DNA of 64,000 nucleotides from Pteria penguin (taxonomy: Eukaryota; Mollusca; Bivalvia; Pterioida; Pteriidae), in contig CM068580.1 in assembly GCA_035048485.1 (NCBI GenBank), forward strand, positions 58,950,983 through 59,014,982, written 5' to 3'. The notes beneath the pieces were generated by a model, which saw only the letters and a program-made list of their open reading frames with translations, was not told the DNA's origin and did no database searches. Position numbers and translations under genes: made by a program. Below are positions 45,615-57,766 of this stretch, piece by piece (the first letter of the stretch is position 1; each line of letters starts with the position of its first letter).

Positions 45615-45833
45615 ATGTAAAGATGATGGATAAATCCAAAGCACAAGTCCAAAAATCATAAAACCAGAGGACATTCAAAATCAGTGAAAATGAAAAACAA
45701 ATGGAAAATAACAAAATATGTCTACTTGAAGAGCATATGTGAACCCCTGTGATGGAGTGAGATCAGGTGCCCGGGGAGAGTGAGCATCTCCTACTTGCTA
45801 GCAACACCCGTCACATATACCCAGTAGAAAGAG
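45615..45833. repeat. 223-bp direct repeat, right copy
   Basis: Matches 42024-42246 with few changes. The two copies sit about 3.6 kb apart around the 3' two-thirds of the DUF6729-like pseudogene. Confidence 0.85.
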
Positions 45834-46074
45834 TCAGATCGTGTAAATTCCATATGTATTTATATATGGAGAAGTCGAAGTAGGTAACCTTCTAGTATAG
45901 AAGGTGTCAAATCTGTGTAAAATGATCGGAATCGTCATGTTATAATTACATTGTTATTGACAAATTTAATTGTACTGTAATTAAATTTTAATCACCTGTT
46001 CAGTTTACAACACTGAAATGAATTACTTGTCATGGATTGTGAATTTAAGCTTGACAATTAATCTTATCATAAAG
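45834..46074. other. no gene; end of a tandem family
   Basis: The last 60 bp ('gtgaatttaagcttgaca') resembles the ~115-bp tandem repeat at 48345-48820 on the other side of the retroelement. The retroelement may therefore have landed inside that array. Confidence 0.4.
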
Positions 46075-48335
46075 GAAAAAAGAGGAGTTACTGGCTCAGT
46101 TATGTGGCAGAAGTTACCATGGAGCTATACAATACATGAATATAAATAATATACTAGAACATATAACACATTACATGTGATATTTGATTGTAGTGCAATT
46201 ACGATACCGACTTAGGACGGTTATTTAATTTGACAAAAGCCAAACAAATGGTGTGGTTAACCGGTTTACGGGCCCACCTTCCCACTCACCGTAACAGCAG
46301 AACAATCAAAGGACGTACATTTAAAACTTTATGAATAATCCTCCATGTAAAAAACAAGGGTCAACAGGTATCGCATATTGAGAGGTCATAACAATATAAA
46401 CACGTAAGGTATTGTAAAACACATAATGGTATAAAAATATATGCGACATCAACATGATAAACCGTGCTCTGCCAGCCTTAAAGCGAACTAAGACCCTAGA
46501 TCTGTAGGAGTCCCGACTAACAGTCAGAGGGGACGAGGTTCAGGACCATGTCTCCTCTGAAAGAGGTTTGGACAAGGCCCGTCATATAGTCCCCACCACC
46601 GTTAAAATTAGGATGGGAAATTCCATTGGATACATACTGTTGAAAAGAAATATTTTCAAATTTAGATAGAAGTTCTGAATAAGATCTGAAGAATTTGCCG
46701 AATGTTTTTCTTAGCTTGCGATATCTGTAACCCTGAATTAAAAGTTTAGTAGTAATTTGTAAATTTCGTTTATGGAAGTCCAAAACATCGGTGCAGCCTC
46801 TGACAAATCGAACTAATTGAGATATATAGATACCATATGATGGGAGTCGAGGGAGATCGCCATCTAAGTAAGGGAAATTTACAATAGGAAATCCAAAATC
46901 TTCACGTTTATCATAAATATTAGTATATATTAGGTGGTTGATAATTTTGATGTTTAAATCTAAGAAAGGTGTAGATTTATCTCAAGTATTAGCTTTATTC
47001 AAGGTGAGCTCTGGTGGATATATTTCTGATATAAATTGTTGGAATTCAGGGTTGTCGATAACCAAAATGTCATCCAGATATCTTCAAGTATTATTAAATT
47101 TGTCAATGAGGTCAAAACGTTTTGATTTTTGAATAGAAACCATAAAATCCCTCTAATAAAAATAAAGAAATAAATCTGCTATCAGAGGCGCGCAGTTGGT
47201 ACCCATAGGAATCCCAACTATTTGTTGATATATCTTGCCATCAAATTGCACAAAAATATTATTCATGAGAAAATCTAGTGCTTTACATAATTCCTTGCAA
47301 GTCCAGTATTTATATGAAGTATATTGTTTGTTGGAGTTATTGGAAGTACATATGTACGTTTAAGATTCTCTGTGAAAACACCATTGAATAAGAGACAGCA
47401 ACTTGCTTTTAATCAAATCATGAGGCAGAGATGTATAAAGTGTAGAAAAACCAAACGTAGAAATTTGAGTCGCTTTGAAATTTAGCGAAAGAAGTTTGTC
47501 TATAACTTCATGAGAATTTTTAATTGACCAAAAGTAATTGATGTTACTATTATGAAATGCGACATCACAATATTTGATAATATGATCTTTTATAGCAGTT
47601 AGAGCAGACGTAATATGTTTCGATAGTACCGTAGTAGAGCAGTGGCTAGAATTAGATATGAAGCGTGATTTATATGGACTTTTATGTAGTTTTGGGAGCC
47701 AATACATGGTTGGTAGATCAGATTTATCAGTTTTAATTTTGAAGTCGGACATGGTCATGAGGGGATCGTGCAAGGTGCTCTCTTTTGAGGTAGGGCTTTC
47801 CACATATGTATGAGTGGAGTTTCATTCGTTTTTAAGTACTTCAATATAATATAGTTTTCAAACAACTATTATGTTATTACCTGCTTTATCAGCAGGAACA
47901 AAGATATATTTAGCATGTAAGTCAGCTATCTTCTTTTTAATAGAATTTGCCGTCAATGTATTAGGCTGTTGAAATAAATGCGGATTTTCCGTAAAGTTCT
48001 TAATACGGATATCGACAATTCTTAAAGTCTCGTATTTCCAATCATTAAGAGCATGAACCTTTACCTGTTCGTTTTTACACCAACGTTTACAATATGTAGT
48101 TAAAGCATCTTCTATAACGTCACGGCATTTATTGAAATCTATCCTGGACGGTAACCTATATTTAGGTCCTTTTCCAAAAAGGGTGCGCAATTTCTTGTCC
48201 GAAATACAGTTTAAGTCACCAGTAATAACATGACCTGCCGGTTTATAAACATATTTAGAATTTTCACAAGAACACGACGAAGGAACAGAGTCTGAAACAT
48301 CAGGGTTAGATGTAACTTTATTATGATTTAAAATA
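46075..48335 (-). mobile_element. retroelement copy, probably Penelope-like, minus strand
   Basis: This is the longer of two copies; its 3' end is at about 46075 and its coding part starts before 48332. It shares 3' UTR and ORF with 26029-27133. It has an internal ~185-bp deletion near 46600 with CGGTG at both break points. Confidence 0.75.
46530..48332 (-). pseudogene. reverse transcriptase pseudogene (Penelope-like?)
   Basis: Reading from 48332 leftward: a Cys-containing start with YKPAGHVITGDLN, then LFGKGPKYRLPSRIDF, KYIFVPADKAGNNIIVV, TGA at 47860-47858, a second TGA at 47824-47822, then LPTMYWLPKLHKSPYKSRF and FGFSTLYTSLPHDLI, TAA at 47362-47360, then VGIPMGTNCAPLIADLF near 47220, the catalytic YLDD at 47080-47069, and TPFLDL through YGIYISQLVRF. 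The domain order (LPKLHK, FSTLYT-LP, G-P-GTNCAP, YLDD) is that of a retroelement RT. At least four in-frame stops and the end deletion make it dead. Class assignment (Penelope-like) is from memory of the motif set and is not certain. Confidence 0.65.
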
Positions 48336-48344
48336 AGATTTTAA

Positions 48345-48820
48345 TGACACATGTACAATTTTTATGGAAAACCTGAACAGTTAAATGTAGAATTATCCAG
48401 AGTTATGAATATTAGCTTGAAAATTTTTCTAGTCATAATATGTCTTCCCTATATTAAGGGAATTATGCACAACAGTATTATTTATGAAGAATTGTGAATT
48501 TTAATTTGTTCTAGTCATAATATCTGTCCTTTATGTAGAAAGAATGTATGAACAATAAGAGTTAAGAATTTCAGCTTGACAAATAAACTTAGTCTTAGTG
48601 TTTGTTTCCTTTATACTGAGGAATGCTCAGAGTTGTAATTTTCTTTTTTAAGAAATTCAGCTTGACAATAATTCTAGTCATAATATTTGTTATCTATACC
48701 AAGGGAAATCACATACAGTATTATTTATTATTTTCGAAGAACTTTGAATTTTAGCTTAATAATTATTTTAATGATGATATTTGACCCTCATATTGAGGTA
48801 ATGTGTGAACTTTTTCTTTT
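48345..48820. repeat. ~115-bp diverged tandem repeat, about four units
   Basis: Units share 'gaattttagcttgaca', 'ttctagtcataatatttgt' and 'cagtattatttatgaaga'. Not coding. Confidence 0.6.
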
Positions 48821-48949
48821 GGTACTTTAGTTTACATCATTTAAATCGTAAATTTTAAACTGGCAATGTACCTAATAAATGATAAATTCGAGTTAAACGA
48901 AACATGTGAATGACAAACTTCTTATTCGTTTCGAGTCATTTTTCTTTAA

Positions 48950-49027
48950 AGGGATTGCACAGCTCCAGTCAGATAAATTTAAATACGTGTTATTGCTGTA
49001 TCAACACGCCGAATCGACACTCACTCC
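48950..49027 (+). repeat. core copy 17, internal-deletion form
   Basis: 'ttattgctgtatc' joins 'aacacgccgaatcgac', almost the same join as at 21157-21240, so both descend from one deletion event. Confidence 0.7.
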
Positions 49028-49430
49028 TTTCCTTTTCTCCTGCTGATAAATACGTTTCTGAATGAAGTTATAATGTTTAGTGTTAGGAGGTTATATTGAT
49101 CGTTTTTAAAAAGTCAGCAAAATAGTATTTTGATATAGGAGCTTTTTTCTGCTGCTGTTATAAGTTATGAAGTTATGAAATTTGCTGGTTGCAGGTTACA
49201 TTCCTCTTTGGCTTTGATAGTAATGAATGAACCGATAAATTATCTTTTTACATATAAACATTTGAAAGTAAATGCAATGGAGTCTTGAGAAAATGATGTA
49301 TACTTAAGGGTTACCATGCGAGTGATAAACTTCGTGTTCATTTCGAGTTATCTTCCTTTATTGGGATTGCACAACTCCAGTCATGTAAATTTAAATAACT
49401 GTTATTGCTGTACAGCAAGCGGGTGAGCCG

Positions 49431-49547
49431 TGGCGTTGTTGGAAAACAGAAGACATCTGAGACGAAAGCAGATTGATCTCATCTCGCCATCTGATTTCGG
49501 TTGGGTGGCGGGGAAACCGACACGTTAACTCGATACTCACTCTTTTT
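49431..49547 (+). repeat. core copy 18, subtype B
   Basis: B type with 'ggcggggaaaccgacacg'. The flanking unit is the empty-site partner for the 346-bp insertion at 22014. Confidence 0.8.
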
Positions 49548-49609
49548 AATATTGATTACATTTACATTTTAAAGTTAGTTGGTCCAGTGGCGCTGTAAAA
49601 TTGGGACAC

Positions 49610-49685
49610 CATTTCATATAACCAAGCTGGTAAAATACGGTTATAATGGAGGAGTGTATTGGGTTCGATTCGCAGTCTGACTATG
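49610..49685 (+). repeat. tRNA-like Pol III module
   Basis: A box 'taaccaagctgg' and B box GGTTCGATTCG, as at 21821. Confidence 0.55.
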
Positions 49686-50674
49686 AATTGTTTTTCGTCT
49701 GTTATGTACAAAGTTACAAAGAAAGATGAATATTTTTATTTTGGTCATAATTACAATTAAACACTTTTTTGCACGTCAGAGGTCAGTGATCAAGAAATGT
49801 AATATTCAACAATATTTTGCTTCTGATTAGATAGATACAATCACAACATTACATGAGTCTACCGATAAAATCCTCTCGAAAATATGTACAGATAGCATAT
49901 AATTTGCTATAAGTATAACATAACAATGCATGAAGTAAAGGTTTGAGAGTCTCATATTTGAATCCTGGATGAAATGTGTTAATTTTAAAGTAAAATAGTT
50001 CATAGGAAAGTGAGTTTTATTATAATACATTAAAACACACATCTCACAATGTTTCGCGCAATCCGTTTTTTTTTTTCATTTGAATTATATGCTGATAAAT
50101 TGTAATTCCAAATCGTTTTGGGGTTTCATATTTTAATTCTAAATTAGAATTCATATCGCTTATTTCATTTGTAGACAAGAGGCCACAAAATTAATGAAAA
50201 GTGTACTTTATATTTTCTGATTTTAAGATACAAATATACAATCAAGTAAAATCCTTGAAAGGGAACTCTTTTACAAATAAATTAAAAACACACCTCTCAC
50301 AATATTTCGACCAATTCGCCCTTTCCATTTAAAATATATGCTGATGAATTGTAAGGTAACATCGTTTAGGAATCTCATATTTAAACTCTAAATTAGAATT
50401 CATATCATTTACTTCACTTCATAAATGTCAAATGCACGAATGAATGTGAAAATTACAAACTATATTTATTGAAAATCTTTAAGACATAAATGTATATTAA
50501 GCATAAATCGAACATTCTTAGCAGAACACTAATTCTCGTTCAAAATGCCAGTTTTACACGATATGGACGTCATGTGATATAGAAACTTCCAGCTCAGTTC
50601 GAGTTATCTGCCTTAATATGATTGCACCACTCCAGTCGGTAGATTTATGTATTAGTAATAATTTCACAGATAGC

Positions 50675-50752
50675 GGGTGAGCTGTGGCGTTGTTGGATTA
50701 CACAGATCCTTTCAATTGAGACTAAAGCAGCTTGATCTACTCTCGTCACCTG
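50675..50752 (+). repeat. core copy 19, hairpin half missing
   Basis: Core stops at 'ctctcgtcacctg' and continues 'tttatttatttattc'. The same end occurs at 54284 and 56132. Confidence 0.8.
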
Positions 50753-51320
50753 TTTATTTATTTATTCTTCCTGTTGATATATATATCTCTGATTTAATTT
50801 ATAGTTTAGTGGTAAGAGATTACATTCGGGTCTTTTTTTTTTAGAGTTTTAGAGAACTTCGACAAAACAGCGTTTTCCATATGTGATTTTTCACTGTATA
50901 CCATTAGAATCCATGATGTATTTTGTATGAGTCTCATATCTCAACTCTTTTTTCTGGAGGAAATGTAATTATTTCAATCAAGTAAAATCTTTCAAAGGAA
51001 ACTCTTTTTAAAATGAATTAAAACACACGTCTGACAATATTTCGACCACTTCCCCCTTTTCATGTGATATATAAGGTAATAAAACATAATTTAACTTCGT
51101 GTAGAAATCTCATATCTCAATTCTAAATTAAAATTGCCATGGTTTATTTGACTTAAAAATCTAAACAGAACTACTAAATGTCGTTCAGAATGGCAGTTTT
51201 ACATGATATGAACGTGATGTGATATAGTAACTTCCAGGTCAGTACGAGTTACCTTCCTTAAATAGGATTGCACCACTCCAGTCGGTAGATTTATGTATTA
51301 GTAATAATTTCACAGATAGC

Positions 51321-51452
51321 GGGTGAGCCGTGGCGTTGTTGGATTACACAGATCCCTTCAACTGAGACTAAAGCAGCTTGATCTACTCTCGTCATCTGAT
51401 TTCGGTTGGTTGGCGGGGGTACCAACACGCCAACTCGACACTCACTCTTTTT
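51321..51452 (+). repeat. core copy 20
   Basis: Full A-type core. Confidence 0.9.
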
Positions 51453-51860
51453 CTTTTTCATTTATTTATTCTTCGTGATGATATATACATCCCTGATTTA
51501 AGAAATAGTTTATTGATGAGAGGTTACATTCGTCTTTTAGAGAACTTCGACAAAACAGCGTTTTCAATATTTTGATTTTTCACTGTATGACATTACAATT
51601 CACGATATGTTTTTATGAGTGTCATATCTCAAATATCTTTTCTGGATGAAATGTAACGCTTTCAATCAAGTAAAATCTTTCAGAAGAAACTCTTTTTAAA
51701 ATGAATTAAAACACACATCTGACAATATTTCGACCACTTCCCACTTTTCATGTGAAATATAAGGTGCTAAAACGAATTTAACTTCGTGTAGGAATCTCAT
51801 ATTTCAATTCTAAATTAGAAATAACGTGGTTTATTTGACTTAAAAATCTAAACAAAACTA

Positions 51861-51945
51861 CTAAAGCAGCTTGATCTACTCTCGTCATCTGATTTCGGTT
51901 GGTTGGCGGGGGTACCAACACGCCAACTCGACACTCACTCTTTTT
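51861..51945 (+). repeat. core copy 21, deletion with ACTAAA at the join
   Basis: Unit flank 'aaaactactaaa' runs directly into 'gcagcttgatctactc'. In intact units ACTAAA occurs at both break points, so this is a microhomology deletion. Same join at 55393. Confidence 0.85.
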
Positions 51946-52348
51946 CTTTTTAATTTATTTATTCTTCATGATGATATATACATCCCTAATTTAATTAATA
52001 GTTTATTGATGAGAGGTTACATTCGTCTTTCAGTGAACTTCGACAAAACAGCATTTTCAATATTTTGATTTTTCACTGTATAAAATTAGAATTCATGATA
52101 TGGTTTTATGAGTCTCATATCTCAAATATCTTTTCTGGATGAAATGTAACGATTTCAATCAAGTAAAATCTTTCAAAGGAAACTCTTTTTAAGATGAATT
52201 AAAACACACGTCTAACAATATTTCGATCACCTCCCCTTTTTCATGTGAAATATAAGGTGATAAAACGTAATTTAACTTCGTATAGGAATCTCATATCTCA
52301 ATTCTAAATTAGAATTAACGTGGTTTATTTGACTTAAAAATCTAAACA

Positions 52349-53165
52349 AAACTACTAATAGTCAAACATCTTAATAGTCCTCCGAAGGGAAGTGTCATAA
52401 AACAAAGAACAATTAACTCAGTATTCACAATATTTCGGTCTCCTGACCTTCTTCTAGTGAACTTTATTGGTATTGGTGGCTTAAGCTATGTAATATCCAT
52501 CATATTTCATAACCGATATATGAAAAATTACAATTAACAAAGAATTACGTCATAGCGTATACACGTATAACATTTAGCGCGTTTCCGCTAAAATAACATA
52601 TTCAATATAGCGTTATTACAAATATAATTATAAGACATTTAAGATAATCACTACATAATACATATATTAATTAACAAAGATGTTGGATAGGGTGAGAGGA
52701 CAGAGGAGGTAAAAAAGAGGAGGGGGTGGGGGAGCGGGAAAGGGAAATTATGTAGTAGGGGGTGTTGTCTTACACTGATTTTAAAACGACAAAAATAATC
52801 ACATAAGATGTTCTCTAATAAGTGTGAGGGAGGAGGTAGGGTGGAGGGAGTGTAACATTAAGATAATCTATGTAAAACAAGATAATAACTATGAAATACA
52901 TATAATAATTAACAAGGATGTAATACATACAGTATCGGACCGGGTGAAAGGGAAGAGGAGTTAGGAGACTAGACTAGGGAGGGGGATCTTACAATAATTT
53001 AAAAACGACAAAAATAACCACATTGATTGTTTGAAATATGTGGGAGGGAGGAGGCGCGGCGGGAGTGAGGGAGGCAGGGGGGCGGATGTGGGAGAGGGGT
53101 ACCCTATATCCAGTTCTCATTTAAGCTTTTAAGCCTTAAATCAATAGAGTACCATAAATATTACC
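52349..53165 (-). mobile_element. element X, copy 1, with hammerhead-like motif
   Basis: It replaces unit sequence after 'aaaactacta'. Its right border differs from that of copy 2, while the left border is identical. The interior has GA-rich tracts (52690-52860, 53040-53100), seen as two internal repeats. Read on the minus strand, the common end carries a hammerhead-like motif (52410-52463). Probably a 5'-variable retroelement tail, possibly of Penelope-like type. Confidence 0.55.
52410..52463 (-). ncRNA. candidate hammerhead-like ribozyme motif, copy 1
   Basis: On the minus strand: a core-like CUAGAAGA (canonical is CUGANGA, so one extra A), a perfect GGUC-AGGA-GACC stem-loop as stem II, then GAAA, a very short stem III, and after AAUAC a UGAGUU arm that can pair with GGUUCA-like bases before the core (about six pairs with two wobbles). 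Penelope-like elements are known to carry minimal hammerheads. The extra core base makes activity doubtful. Confidence 0.3.
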
Positions 53166-53498
53166 ATCTTTCAAAGGAAACTCTTTTTAAAATCAATTTA
53201 AACACACGTCTGACAATATTTCGACCACTTCCCCCTTTTATGTGAAATTTATGGTGATAAAACGTAATTTAACTTCGTGAGGGAATCTCATATCTCAATT
53301 CTTAATTAGAATTAACGTGGTTTATTTCACTTAAAAATCTAAACAGAACTACTAAATGTTGTTCAGAATGCCAGTTTTACATGATATGAACGTGATGTGA
53401 TATATTAACTTCCAGTTCAGTACGAGTTATCTTCCTTAAATATGATTGCACCACTCCAGTCAGTAGATTTATGTATTAGTAATAATTTCACAAATAGC

Positions 53499-53629
53499 GG
53501 GTGAGCCGTGGCGTTGTTGGATTACACAGATCCTTTCAACTGAGACTAAAGCAGCTTGATCTACTCTCGTCATCTGATTTCGGTTGGTTGGCGGGGGTAC
53601 CAACACGCCAACTCGACACTCACTCTTTT
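53499..53629 (+). repeat. core copy 22
   Basis: Full A-type core followed by 'tttattcatttatgtattc', a right flank also joined to copy 25. Confidence 0.9.
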
Positions 53630-54205
53630 CTTTTTTATTCATTTATGTATTCTTTCCTGTTGATATATACGTCTGTGATTTATGTTATAGTTTAGTAGTG
53701 AGAGGTTACATTCGTCTTTCAGTGAACTTCGACAAAACAGCATTTTCAATATGTCATTTTTCACAGTAGAAAATTACAATTCATGATGTGTATTTTATGA
53801 GTCTCATATCTCAGATCTCTTTCCTGGATGAAATGAAATGATTTGATAAAGTAAAATCTTTCAAACACAACTCTTTTAAAATAAATTAAAACACACGTCT
53901 GACAGTATTTCGACATATTCGCCTTTTTCATGTGAAATATATGCTGATAAAGAGTAATTTAACTTCGTGTAGGAATCAGGAATCTCATATTTCAATTCTA
54001 AATTAGAATAAACATGGTTTATTTCACTTAAAAATCTTAACAAAACTGCTAAATGTCGTTCAGAATGGCAGTTTTACATGATATGAACGTGATGTGATAT
54101 AGTAACTTCCAGTTCAGTACGGTACGAGCTATCTGCCTTAAAGATGATTGCACCACTCCAGTAAGTAGATTTATGTACATGTATAAGTAATAATTTCACA
54201 GATAG

Positions 54206-54284
54206 CGGGTGAGCCTTGGCGTTGTTGGATTACACAGATCCTTTCAACTGAGACAAAAGCAGCTTGATCTAGTCCCGTCACCTG
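54206..54284 (+). repeat. core copy 23, hairpin half missing
   Basis: Carries 'gagccttggcg' and 'ctagtcccgtcacctg'; same variants as copy 26. Confidence 0.8.
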
Positions 54285-54852
54285 TTTATTTATTTATTCT
54301 TCCTGTTGATATATACATCCCTGATTTAATTTATAGTTTAGTGGTAAGAGATTACATTCTGTTTTTTTTTTTTTTAGAGTTTTAGAGAACTTTGACAAAA
54401 CAGCGTTTTCCATATGTGATTTTTCACTGTATACCATTAGAATCCATGATGTATTTTGTATGAGTCTCATATCTCAAATCTTTTTTCTGGAGGAAATGTA
54501 ATTATTTCAATCAAGTAAAATCTTTCAAAGGGGACTCTTTTTAAAATCAATTGCAACACACGTCTGACAATATTTCGACCACTTCCCCCTTTTCATGTGA
54601 AATATAAGGTAATAAAACGTAATTTAACTTCGTGTAGAAATCTCATATCTCAATTCTAAATTACAATTGCCATGGATTATTTGACTTAAAAATCTAAACA
54701 GAACTACTAAATGTCGTTCAGAATGGCAGTTTTACATGATATGAACGTGATGTGATATAGTAACTTCCAGGTCAGTACGAGTTACCTTCCTTAAATATGA
54801 TTGCACCACTCCAGTCAGTAGCTTTATGTATTAGTAATAATTCCACAGATAG

Positions 54853-54985
54853 CGGGTGAGCCGTGGCGTTGTTGGATTACACAGATCCCTTCAACTGAGA
54901 CTAAAGCAGCTTGATCTACTCTCGTCATCTGATTTCGGTTGGTTGGCGGGGGTACCAACACGCCAACTCGACACTCACTCTTTTT
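54853..54985 (+). repeat. core copy 24
   Basis: Full A-type core; its unit is a close duplicate of that at 51321. Confidence 0.9.
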
Positions 54986-55392
54986 CTTTTTTATTTATTT
55001 ATTCTTCGTGATGATATATACATCCCTGATTTAAGAAATAGTTTATTGATGAGAGGTTACATTCGTCTTTTAGAGAACTTCGACAAAACAGCGTTTTCAA
55101 TATTTTGATTTTTCACTGTATGACTTTACAATTCATGATATGTTTTTAAGAGGCTCATATCTCAAATATCTTTTCTGGATGAAATGTAACGCTTTCAATC
55201 AAGTAAAATCTTTCAGAAGAAACTCTTTTTAAAATGAATTAAAACACACGTCTGACAATATTTCGACCACTTCCCACTTTTCATGTGAAATATGTGGTGA
55301 TAAAACGAATTTAACTTCGTGTAGGAATCTCATATTTCAATTCTAAATTAGAAATAACGTGGTTTATTTGACTTAAAAATCTAAACAAAACT

Positions 55393-55476
55393 ACTAAAGC
55401 AGCTTGATCTACTCTCGTCATCTGATTTCGGTTGGTTGGCGGGGGTACCAACACGCCAACTCGACACTCACTCTTT
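55393..55476 (+). repeat. core copy 25, chimeric
   Basis: Left join is the ACTAAA deletion of copy 21; right flank is that of copy 22. A recombinant of the two. Confidence 0.85.
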
Positions 55477-56054
55477 TCTTTTTTATTCATTTATGTATTC
55501 TTTCCTGTGGATATATACGTCTGTGATTTAAGTTATAGTTTAGTAGTGAGAGGTTACATTCGTCTTTCAGTGAACTTCGACAAAACAGCATTTTCAATAT
55601 GTCATTTTTCACAGTAGAAAATTACAATTCATGATGTGTATATTATGAGTATCATATCTCAGATCTCTTTCCTGGATGAAATGAAATGATTTGATAAAGT
55701 AAAATCTTTCAAACAGAACTCTTTTAAAATAAATTAAAACACACGTCTGACAGTATTTCGACATATTCGCCTTTTTCATGTGAAATATATGCTGATAAAG
55801 AGTAATTTAACTTCGTGTAGGAATCAGGAATCTCATATTTCAATTCTAAATTAGAATAAACATGGTTTATTTCACTTAAAAATCTTAACAAAACTGCTAA
55901 ATGTCGTTCAGAATGGCAGTTTTACATGATATGAACGTGATGTGATATAGTAACTTCCAGTTCAGTACGGTACGAGCTATCTGCCTTAAAGATGATTGCA
56001 CCACTCCAGTAAGTAGATTTATGTACATTGTATAAGTAATAATTTCACAGATAG

Positions 56055-56132
56055 CGGGTGAGCCTTGGCGTTGTTGGATTACACAGATCCTTTCAACTGA
56101 GACAAAAGCAGCTTGATCTAGTCCCGTCACCT
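56055..56132 (+). repeat. core copy 26, hairpin half missing
   Basis: Near-duplicate of copy 23 with its surroundings (53617-54300 against 55475-56160). Confidence 0.85.
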
Positions 56133-56547
56133 GTTTATTTATTTATTCTTCCTGTTGATATATACATCCCTGATTTAATTTATAGTTTAGTGGTAAGAGA
56201 TTACATTCCTTTTTTTTTTTTAGAGTTTTAGAGAACTTTGACAAAACAGCGTTTTCCATATGTGATTTTTCACTGTATACCATTAGAATCCATGATGTAT
56301 TTTGTATGAGTCTCATATCTCAAATCTTTTTTCTGGAGGAAATGTAATTATTTCAATCAAGTAAAATCTTTCAAAGGGAACTCTTTTTAAAATCAATTGC
56401 AACACACGTCTGACAATATTTCGACCACTTCCCCCTTTTCATGTGAAATATAAGGTAATAAAACGTAATTTAACTTCGTGTAGGAATCTCATATCTCAAT
56501 TCTAAATTAGAATTAACGTGGTTTATTTGACTTAAAAATCTAAACAA

Positions 56548-57198
56548 AACTATTAATAGTCAAACATCTTAATAGTCCTCCGAAGGGAAGTGTCATAAAA
56601 CAAAGAACAATTAACTCAGTATTCACAATATTTCGGTCTCCTGACCTTCTTCTAGTGAACTTTATTGGTATTGGTGGCTTAAGCTATGTAATATCCATCA
56701 TATTTCATAACCGATATATGAAAAATTACAATTAACAAAGAATTACGTCATAGCGTATACACGTATAACATTTAGCGCGTTTCCGCTAAAATAACATATT
56801 CAATATAGCGTTATTACAAATATAACTATAAGACATTTAAGATAATCACTACATAATACATATATTAATTAACAAAGATGTTGGATAGGGTGAGAGGACA
56901 GAGGAGGTAAAAAAAGAGGAGGGGGTGGGGGAGCGGGAAAGGGAAATTATGTAGTAGGGGGTGTGGTCTTACACTGATTTTAAAACGACAAAAATAATCA
57001 CATAAGATGTTCTCAAATTAGTGGGAGGGAGGAGGTAGGGTGGAGGGAGTGTAACATTAAGATGATATATATAAAACAAGATAATAACTATAAAATACAT
57101 ATAATAATTAACAAGGATGTAATACATACAGTATCGGACCGGGTGAAAGGGAAGAGGGGTTAGGAGACTAGACTAGGGAGGGGGAACTTACAATAATA
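56548..57198 (-). mobile_element. element X, copy 2
   Basis: Matches 52349-52985 closely with the same unit junction on the left. It is shorter on the right and re-enters the unit at a different place, so the two copies come from one insertion that was duplicated with its flank and then changed at the far end. Confidence 0.6.
56608..56661 (-). ncRNA. candidate hammerhead-like ribozyme motif, copy 2
   Basis: Same motif as 52410-52463 without a change in core or stem II. Confidence 0.3.
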
Positions 57199-57634
57199 TA
57201 AACAGTATTTTTATGTGATTTTTCACTGTATAGCATTAGAATTCATGATGTGCTTTTTATGAGTCTCATATCTTAAATCCCTATTCTTTCAATCAAGTAA
57301 AATCTTTCAAAGGGAACTCTTTTTAAAATCAATTTAAACACACGTCTGACAATATTTCGACCACTTCCCCCTTTTCATGTCAAATATATGGTGATAAAAC
57401 GTAATTTCACTTCGTGTAGGAATATCGTATTTCAATTCTAAATTAAAATTAACATGGTTTATTTGACTTAAAAATCTAAACAAAACTACTAAATGTCGTT
57501 CAGAATTCCAGTTTTACATGATATGAACTTGATGTGATATAGTAACTTCCAGGTCAGTACGAGTTACCTTCCTTAAATATGATTGCACCACTCCAGTCGG
57601 TAGATTTATGTGTTATTAATAATTTCACAGATAG

Positions 57635-57766
57635 CGGGTGAGCCGTGGCGTTGTTGGATTACAAAGATCCTTTCAACTGAGACTAAAGCAGCTTGATCTA
57701 CTCTCGTCATCTGATTTCGGTTGGTTGGCGGGGGTACCAACACGCCAACTCGACACTCACTGTTTT
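57635..57766 (+). repeat. core copy 27
   Basis: Full A-type core ending 'cactgttttc' in place of 'cactctttt'. Confidence 0.9.

Noticed and set aside
23248..55617. Recurrent small proteins with GVVGLHRSFQLRLKQLD or HLISVGWRGYQHANS
   Set aside because: Translations of the repeat core in two frames; they end in the variable flank at different places and show no codon constraint.
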